11,309 bases of DNA from Caldisericota bacterium (GTDB lineage Bacteria > Caldisericota > Caldisericia > B22-G15): positions 1-11,309 of the forward strand of contig QMOO01000024.1 in the NCBI GenBank assembly GCA_003648245.1, given 5' to 3'. The notes beneath the pieces were generated by a model. The model was not told the DNA's origin. It saw only the letters and a list, made by a program, of their open reading frames with translations, and searched no databases. Below are positions 6,693 through 11,309 of this stretch, piece by piece. Positions within the stretch are counted from its first letter, which is position 1. The number at the start of each line of letters is the position of its first letter. The translations under genes and the position numbers were made by a program.

Positions 6693-7131
6693 TATACTTC
6701 AGAGTTTTCTATCTGCTTTTAGAGGATTATGGATAACATATAAAAGTCAAAGGAACTTTAGAATACAGGTATCGTTTGCTATCCTTGCTATATATTTCTC
6801 TATTAAATTCAAAATTCCACCTGAGCATATGCTTTTTGTAATTCTCTCCATAGTCTTTGTTCTGATATCTGAGCTTATAAATACCTCAATCGAGATATTA
6901 GGAGATAGAATAACTAAAGGTAAGGATCTCTGGATTAAAAATTCAAAGGAAATTTCTGCTGCTGAAGTCCTACTGTCTGCTGTATTCTCAGTTATAGTAG
7001 GATTGGTTGTTTTCCTTCCCCACATCCACAAACTTACACTTTCATTAATTGCTATTTCCCTCATAATAATAATTATCCCTGCAATAATGAGAAATGATGA
7101 TATAATTAAGAATGAAAGAAAAGAGAGGTGA
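6682..7131 (+). CDS. dgkA: Diacylglycerol/undecaprenol kinase family membrane protein (DgkA-like)
   Basis: The family phosphorylates diacylglycerol or, in Gram-positive-type members, undecaprenol, recycling the lipid carrier for wall synthesis. The family is recognised from SAFRGLWITYKSQRNFRIQ, SELINTSIEILGDRITKGKD and SKEISAAEVLLSAV. The usual three membrane helices (about 30-48, 50-68, 92-112) are followed by an extra hydrophobic stretch (about 116-134, very Ile-rich), making 149 residues instead of about 120-130. Two conserved positions differ: the Glu before the NFR motif (E28 in E. coli DgkA numbering, a Mg/ATP-site residue) is Gln, and the KD pair (K94-D95) is KE. The N-x-x-x-E of helix 2 is intact. 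The gene overlaps ybeY by 11 nt, has GGAGAAGGT (6668-6676) as ribosome binding site, and overlaps the next gene by 4 nt. Confidence 0.85.
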   Translation: MNRNILQSFLSAFRGLWITYKSQRNFRIQVSFAILAIYFSIKFKIPPEHMLFVILSIVFVLISELINTSIEILGDRITKGKDLWIKNSKEISAAEVLLSAVFSVIVGLVVFLPHIHKLTLSLIAISLIIIIIPAIMRNDDIIKNERKER

Positions 7132-8426
7132 AAGGTTTGGACGGCTCGAGTACACTTTTATCTGGAATTGAAATTTTACTTTTAGTGTTACTCTCATCTA
7201 TTTTCTCTGCATCTGAAGTTGCCTTTATAGGGAGTTCGGAGATAAGGTTGAGAAAATTAATGGATGAGGGTAACGAGAAAGCAAAAAAAATTTTAAAATT
7301 AAGGGATAAACCAGAAAAACTTATAAGTACTATAATCGTTGGCAATAATTTCGTCAACATATTTGCTGCTTCTTTATCAACAGTTCTATTTATAAGGTTG
7401 TTTAAAGAACGAGGTTATCTATATTCCTCCTTGATAATGACATTAATTATTGTTCTTTTTGGAGAGATGATTCCAAAAACACTTGCTTCTTACTATCCAG
7501 AGTCTCTATCGATAAAGCTCTATCCATTGTATAGTTTCTTTTCTTACATATTTTATCCCTTCTCTTTTATTCTCAGCAAGATAAATGATGGTATTATGAG
7601 AATTTTTGGAAAAAAATTGAAGAAAAGTGTTACTGTTGGAGAAGAAGAGTTTAGAATTCTACTTTCTTTAAGTAGAGAAAAAGGAACTATTGATGAATAT
7701 GAGAAGGAAATGATAGAGGGCGTGTTTGAGCTTCAGGATAAACCTGTATATGAAGTTATGACTCCAAGAGTAGATATGGTTGTCTTACCACTTAATGCAA
7801 GCAAAGAGGAGATTGCAGAGTGTTTTGCAAAAACAGGCTACTCAAGGATACCAATATACAATGGTTCTATTGATAATATTGTTGGGATCCTTCACGTGAA
7901 AGACTTTCTTAAGCTTGTTCTTAAAGGTGATAACGGAATTAGAGAGCATCTCCATAAACCTACTTTTGTTCCCGATACTAAAAAAATTGGAGAACTTTTT
8001 AGAGAAATGAGAAAAAAGAAAATACAGATGGTTATAGTAATAGATGAATTTGGAGGAGTGGAAGGTCTGGTTACTATGGAAGATATTGTAGAAGAGATTG
8101 TAGGTGAAATTCAAGATGAGTACGATATAGAAGAAGTGCCTTATAGAAAGATAGGACCAAATATTTTTGTCTTCGATGCAAAGATACCTATTGAAGATGT
8201 GGAAAAAGTTATAAATGAAAAACTACCCAAAGAGGAATATGAGACTCTGAGTGGTCTTTTCCTTGATCTCATAGGTCATATACCTCAGAAAGGAGAGAGT
8301 GTTTCTTATAATTCACTTAGATTTACTGCTATAGATGTTAGAGGTAATAGAATAGTGAAAATAAAAATAGAAAAAGGAAGAAGGGATGAAAAAGGAGATA
8401 ATAGAATTACTGATAAAAAAGGCTAA
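7128..8426 (+). CDS. CorC/HlyC-type membrane protein (DUF21/CNNM, CBS pair, transporter-associated domain)
   Basis: Members of this family are membrane proteins linked to Mg2+ (and in some cases Co2+) homeostasis; older annotations call them haemolysins. The 432-residue protein shows a CNNM/DUF21 domain (about 1-185) with four hydrophobic segments, including FSASEVAFIGSS, TIIVGNNFVNIFAASLST and FGEMIPKTLA. A CBS pair follows (about 200-330: VMTPRVDMVVLP, GYSRIPIYNGSIDNIVGILH, VIDEFGGVEGLVTMEDIVEE), then the CorC_HlyC domain (about 340-425). GTG 7128 overlaps dgkA by 4 nt. TTG 7137 is an alternative start and sits 5 nt after GAGGTGA (7125-7131), a better ribosome binding site for it. In Bacillus dgkA is followed directly by cdd, so this gene is an insertion into that order. 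Substrate cannot be read from sequence. It overlaps cdd by 41 nt. Confidence 0.92.
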   Translation: MKGLDGSSTLLSGIEILLLVLLSSIFSASEVAFIGSSEIRLRKLMDEGNEKAKKILKLRDKPEKLISTIIVGNNFVNIFAASLSTVLFIRLFKERGYLYSSLIMTLIIVLFGEMIPKTLASYYPESLSIKLYPLYSFFSYIFYPFSFILSKINDGIMRIFGKKLKKSVTVGEEEFRILLSLSREKGTIDEYEKEMIEGVFELQDKPVYEVMTPRVDMVVLPLNASKEEIAECFAKTGYSRIPIYNGSIDNIVGILHVKDFLKLVLKGDNGIREHLHKPTFVPDTKKIGELFREMRKKKIQMVIVIDEFGGVEGLVTMEDIVEEIVGEIQDEYDIEEVPYRKIGPNIFVFDAKIPIEDVEKVINEKLPKEEYETLSGLFLDLIGHIPQKGESVSYNSLRFTAIDVRGNRIVKIKIEKGRRDEKGDNRITDKKG

Positions 8427-8799
8427 GGAAGTAAGAAAATTAGCGTATGCTCCATATTCAAACTTTAAAGTCGGAGCTGCACTTCTTACGAAGTCTGGTA
8501 AAATATATACTGGGTGTAATGTGGAGAATGCAAGCTATGGAGCAACTGTGTGCGCAGAGAGAGTAGCAATGTTTAAAGCAGTTTCTGAAGGAGAAAGAAA
8601 GTTTGAGGCTATAGCTGTGTATGTTGAAACAGAGATTTTGGCTTTTCCCTGCGCATTATGCAGGCAGGTAATGTATGAATTCTCTCCAGATATGAAGATA
8701 ATCTCGGCAAATAAAGATAGATATGAAGTTAAGACTCTTGATGAATTATTCCCATATCCTTTTGGACCTAAAGACTTATTAAAATCAGGAGGTAATTAG
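8386..8799 (+). CDS. cdd: Cytidine deaminase
   Basis: This enzyme deaminates cytidine and deoxycytidine to uridine and deoxyuridine in pyrimidine salvage. The 137-residue product is typical of the small tetrameric form with one zinc per subunit. Motifs are YAPYSNFKVGAAL (residues 21-33), NVENASYG for ribose binding, the catalytic C56-A57-E58 in TVCAERVAMFKA, and PCALCRQVMYEF with zinc ligands C89 and C92 (most homologues read PCGxCRQ). The last residues, FPYPFGPKDL, match the family end. ATG 8386 follows AAGGAAGAAGGG and overlaps the upstream gene by 41 nt. The stop codon touches the tpiA start. Together with deoC two genes on, it suggests use of deoxycytidine as a carbon source. Confidence 0.95.
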   Translation: MKKEIIELLIKKAKEVRKLAYAPYSNFKVGAALLTKSGKIYTGCNVENASYGATVCAERVAMFKAVSEGERKFEAIAVYVETEILAFPCALCRQVMYEFSPDMKIISANKDRYEVKTLDELFPYPFGPKDLLKSGGN

Positions 8800-9570
8800 A
8801 TGCGTAAAGGCTGGATTGGTGGTAACTGGAAGATGCACAAAACTTTAAAAGACGGTGTCGAAACTGTGGAGAAACTGAGTGAATCGGTAGCACTCTTAAG
8901 AGGAAGTGATATCGTTATTTTTCCTCCATTCACCTTGCTTTACTCAATAAAAGAACTGATTGATCTTCCTCATATTCATCTTGGTGCTCAGAATATGCAC
9001 TGGGAGGAGTTCGGAGCATACACAGGTGAAATTTCTCCAAAAATGCTTAAAGACGCTGGGGTAAGTTATGTAATAATAGGACATTCTGAGAGAAGAAAGT
9101 ATTTTGGAGAAAGCGATGAGACGGTAAACAAAAAAATTATATCTGCAATAAAACATGGGTTAAACCCTGTACTCTGTGTGGGAGAGACATTAGAAGAGAG
9201 AAAAAAGGGACTGGAAAAGGAAGTTATAGAGAAACAATTTAAATCTGATCTGAAAAAAATCCCATTGAGTTCATTAAAAGATATTGTGATTGCCTATGAA
9301 CCTGTTTGGGCAATAGGTACAGGAGCCAATGCCTCACCAAAAGAAGCTGGAGAGATGCACAGATTTATAAGAGAACTAATAGGAAAATATGCATCTAAAG
9401 ATTTTATGGATGAGGTAAGGATTGTTTACGGAGGAAGTGTTAAGCCTGAAAATGCAGAAGAACTGGCAGAAGAGGAAGAGATAGATGGATTTCTGGTAGG
9501 TGGAGCTTCACTAAAGGCAGATTCATTCTCAAAAATAATAGAGATATTCAATGAGGTAAAGGGGTCTTAA
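8800..9570 (+). CDS. tpiA: Triosephosphate isomerase
   Basis: TpiA interconverts dihydroxyacetone phosphate and glyceraldehyde 3-phosphate in the cytoplasm. All catalytic elements are present in the 256-residue barrel: N9 and K11 in GGNWKMHKT, H95 in VIIGHSERRKYFGE, E167 in AYEPVWAIGTG (the flexible loop 6), and the phosphate-binding YGGSVKPEN and LVGGASL. The ATG follows the cdd stop with no intergenic base and is preceded by AGGAGGT (about 8790-8796). More often tpiA sits with gap and pgk; here it lies between cdd and deoC, whose aldolase product is a TpiA substrate. The era gene normally occupies this part of the block. Confidence 0.97.
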   Translation: MRKGWIGGNWKMHKTLKDGVETVEKLSESVALLRGSDIVIFPPFTLLYSIKELIDLPHIHLGAQNMHWEEFGAYTGEISPKMLKDAGVSYVIIGHSERRKYFGESDETVNKKIISAIKHGLNPVLCVGETLEERKKGLEKEVIEKQFKSDLKKIPLSSLKDIVIAYEPVWAIGTGANASPKEAGEMHRFIRELIGKYASKDFMDEVRIVYGGSVKPENAEELAEEEEIDGFLVGGASLKADSFSKIIEIFNEVKGS

Positions 9571-9572
9571 AA

Positions 9573-10226
9573 ATGACAAGAGAGGAGGTTGCTAGATTTA
9601 TAGATCACACATTGTTAAAACCAGAGGCTACCTACAATGATATAAAAAAGTTGTGTGAGGAAGCCAAAAAATACCATTTTTATGCTGTATGTATAAATCC
9701 ATCCTTTGTAAAGATGGCAAAAGAATTTTTAAAAGACACCGACATAAAAGTTGCTACTGTCATAGGATTTCCTCTTGGAGCAGACTCAATAAACACAAAG
9801 GTGTATGAAACTAAAGATGCTATACTAAATGGAGCTGATGAAGTAGATATGGTCATAAATATAGGAGCTTTAAAATCAAAGGATTATGCTTATATATATG
9901 ATGAAATCAGAGCAATAAAGTCTGTAGCGAAAGAAAAAGTTCTCAAGGTTATAATAGAAGCTCCAGTTTTGACATACGAGGAGAAAATAATTGCTTGTAG
10001 CATCTCAAAAGCAGCTGGCGCTGATTTTGTTAAAACCTCCACAGGTTTCTCAAAACAAGGAGGAGCCACAGTAGAAGATGTTAAGCTTATGAAAGCGATT
10101 GTCGGTGATAATGTTGGAGTTAAGGCAGCTGGGGGGATAAGAACATTTGAAAAAGCAGTTGAAATGATAAATGCAGGAGCAAACAGAATAGGCGCATCTT
10201 CGTCAGTTAGGATAATGGAAGATTGA
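9573..10226 (+). CDS. deoC: Deoxyribose-phosphate aldolase
   Basis: DeoC is a class I aldolase that splits 2-deoxyribose 5-phosphate into glyceraldehyde 3-phosphate and acetaldehyde. The 217-residue barrel starts with IDHTLLKPEAT and shows VATVIGFPLGA, D92 in GADEVDMVINIGAL, the Schiff-base lysine K154 in GADFVKTSTGF, and the second active-site lysine K184 in GVKAAGGIRT, ending at RIGASSSVRIM. Length and motifs are normal for the short bacterial form. It begins 2 nt after tpiA, with AAAGGGG as ribosome binding site, and overlaps recO by 4 nt (TTGA). The genes for the intervening steps (pyrimidine nucleoside phosphorylase, phosphopentomutase) are not in the window. Confidence 0.97.
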   Translation: MTREEVARFIDHTLLKPEATYNDIKKLCEEAKKYHFYAVCINPSFVKMAKEFLKDTDIKVATVIGFPLGADSINTKVYETKDAILNGADEVDMVINIGALKSKDYAYIYDEIRAIKSVAKEKVLKVIIEAPVLTYEEKIIACSISKAAGADFVKTSTGFSKQGGATVEDVKLMKAIVGDNVGVKAAGGIRTFEKAVEMINAGANRIGASSSVRIMED

Positions 10227-10942
10227 ACAACAACATCAAAACAGAGTGTGTGATACTCAAGAAACTACCATATAAAGAGAAAGATCTCTTTGTAGTATTG
10301 TTTTCTAAAGACTTAGGTAAGATTCTTGCAAAGGCTAAAGGTGGATTGAAGATTAATAGTAGATGGGGTAGTCTCCTTGAGACTATGAATCTTATTAAAA
10401 CAAACCTTTATAAAAGAGGAGATTATTTTTACATTACAGAGAGTAAAGTTATAGATACATTTATCAATATAAAAAGAGATGTAGAGAAGTCTTTTATCGC
10501 AATGGAAATATTGAAATTGATAGACAAAACTCAAACACAGAACAGCGACTCAGAGAAGATATTCCAGCTCCTTGTTTCAGTTCTAAAAGCCATAAAAAAT
10601 ACAAATAGTTTAAAAGAGTATTACTATTATTTCCTTTTACAACTCCTGGTCCTTGAGGGGATTCTGTTCCCTGTAGAGAAATGTATAAAATGTGGAACTA
10701 AACTCGAGCCGCCTATCCTTTTTGATAAAAAAGAAGTGGGTTTTGTGTGTAAAAATTGTGTATCTCAATCATCAGAAAAAATAGAAAAAGAAACATGGAT
10801 TACACTTAAATCATTGCTTGAAGGAAATTTTACAGAGATAGAAGATCTATACAACAGAATCTACAAGGAATTATTTGACATTCTTTTTTCAGTATATAAA
10901 AGCAAATTTAGCATTGATATAATAGATTTTGAATTTGCATAA
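10223..10942 (+). CDS. recO: DNA repair protein RecO
   Basis: RecO anneals single strands and, with RecR (and RecF), loads RecA at gaps. The 239-residue protein has an N-terminal OB fold (about 1-80: TECVILKKLPYKEKDLFVVLFSKDLG as the opening block, then LAKAKGG), a helical region, and a zinc-binding segment with C154-x-x-C157 and C176-x-x-C179. Length is typical. The TTG start overlaps the deoC stop; AGGA lies about 9 nt upstream and GGAAGA directly adjacent. recO closes the block as in Bacillus, although era is absent before it. It is the last plus-strand gene, ending 4 nt from the convergent gene with no hairpin-plus-T terminator visible between them. Confidence 0.93.
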   Translation: MNNNIKTECVILKKLPYKEKDLFVVLFSKDLGKILAKAKGGLKINSRWGSLLETMNLIKTNLYKRGDYFYITESKVIDTFINIKRDVEKSFIAMEILKLIDKTQTQNSDSEKIFQLLVSVLKAIKNTNSLKEYYYYFLLQLLVLEGILFPVEKCIKCGTKLEPPILFDKKEVGFVCKNCVSQSSEKIEKETWITLKSLLEGNFTEIEDLYNRIYKELFDILFSVYKSKFSIDIIDFEFA

Positions 10943-10946
10943 AACT

Positions 10947-11309
10947 TCAGTAATATCTGGTCACTTTAAATTTATGGATATCAATATCATTATCATAGGG
11001 GGCTATTCCTGCCTTTAGTTTAGCAATGCGAAGTTGCTCCTCTACAGTATCCACACCCTCTATATCTGGAAGGAGTAAACCTCTCATAAAACCCTTTGAG
11101 ACTATAACCCCAAATTTCTTTGGGTCAAGTTCACTTATATCCTTTACAGGTTCAGGAGGCTCAAGGACATCCACAGAGTAGGTTATATATTTTAACTCTT
11201 CTGGGCTCACTGGAGGAAAACGTGGATCTTGTGTAGCAGCAGAGATTGCGTTATAAATTATTTCCTCGAGAATATTTCTTTTAGTCGGAAGATACGTACC
11301 TATACATCC
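10947..11309 (-). CDS. AMMECR1-domain protein (AmmA-like), N-terminus beyond the right edge
   Basis: Reading the minus strand from 11309 gives 120 codons open to the window edge, ending at TGA 10949-10947. It starts [12 protein letters not shown], the hallmark AMMECR1 motif (RGCIGT), and continues [53 protein letters not shown] and [15 protein letters not shown]. This covers the C-terminal part of the domain, so the start lies off the window; the GTG at 11210 is internal because conserved residues precede it. In bacteria this domain is usually encoded near MEMO1-like and radical SAM genes (the AmmeMemoRadiSam set), whose function is not well settled. Those partners, if present, would be to the right. 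The final residues HKFKVTRYY correspond to the end of the family. Confidence 0.88.
   Translation of the reverse strand, partial: GCIGTYLPTKRNILEEIIYNAISAATQDPRFPPVSPEELKYITYSVDVLEPPEPVKDISELDPKKFGVIVSKGFMRGLLLPDIEGVDTVEEQLRIAKLKAGIAPYDNDIDIHKFKVTRYY

Noticed and set aside
7062..7080. Short ATAATAATA-type repeat near the end of dgkA
   Set aside because: It encodes the Ile run of a hydrophobic segment and is too short to call a repeat element.
8889..8897. TAGCACTC, half of a CIRCE operator
   Set aside because: It lies inside tpiA and has no GAGTGCTA partner 9 nt downstream, so it is a chance coding match.
11208..11210. GTG as the start of the AMMECR1 gene
   Set aside because: The frame stays open to the window edge and the codons before it encode conserved family residues (GCIGTY, QDPRFPP), so this codon is internal.
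1..11309. Mobile elements, CRISPR arrays, tRNA or rRNA genes, toxin or defence genes
   Set aside because: Looked for on both strands; the window is filled by recognised housekeeping genes, with no direct-repeat arrays, transposase motifs or structural RNA signatures.

Overview
The window looks like a compact chromosomal segment from a low-GC bacterium, by eye about one third G+C. Proteins are rich in Lys, Glu and Ile, Arg is mostly AGA/AGG, and TTG or GTG starts are common, all of which suggest a thermophile. Gene order follows the Firmicutes hemW-hrcA...rsmE-mtaB-rpsU...phoH-pgpH-ybeY-dgkA-cdd...recO block. A Firmicutes-related or deep-branching thermophilic lineage (Dictyoglomus- or Caldisericum-like) is plausible, but the phylum cannot be fixed from this sequence alone.

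Layout. Positions 1-172 hold the 3' end of hemW. A perfect extended -10 element overlaps its stop codon and points at the hrcA start. From there to 10942 is one unbroken plus-strand gene train: hrcA, rsmE, mtaB, rpsU, phoH, pgpH, ybeY, dgkA, a CorC/HlyC-type membrane protein, cdd, tpiA, deoC, recO. The largest possible gap in the train is 21 nt, and most junctions overlap, four of them by 35-56 nt. A convergent minus-strand AMMECR1-domain gene ends 4 nt after recO and runs off the right edge. No stretch over 300 bases lacks a gene, and I see no RNA gene, mobile element, CRISPR array or clear intrinsic terminator.

How the genes work together. hrcA (stress repressor), rsmE (16S rRNA methylation), mtaB (tRNA thiomethylation), rpsU (bS21), phoH and ybeY (RNA and ribosome metabolism) form an RNA/translation group. 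pgpH (c-di-AMP hydrolysis) and dgkA (lipid or undecaprenol kinase) are membrane-linked. cdd, tpiA and deoC together suggest a route from deoxycytidine to triose phosphates. Compared with the Bacillus-type order, grpE-dnaK-dnaJ-prmA, yqeY and era are absent from their usual slots, and tpiA-deoC sits where era would be.

Most of the content is ordinary housekeeping. The points most worth a second look are the translation signals around rpsU and phoH (mutually exclusive hairpins, an internal anti-Shine-Dalgarno-like heptamer, a possible AUA start for phoH), a probably leaderless hrcA, and a DgkA homologue with changes at two conserved active-site positions.
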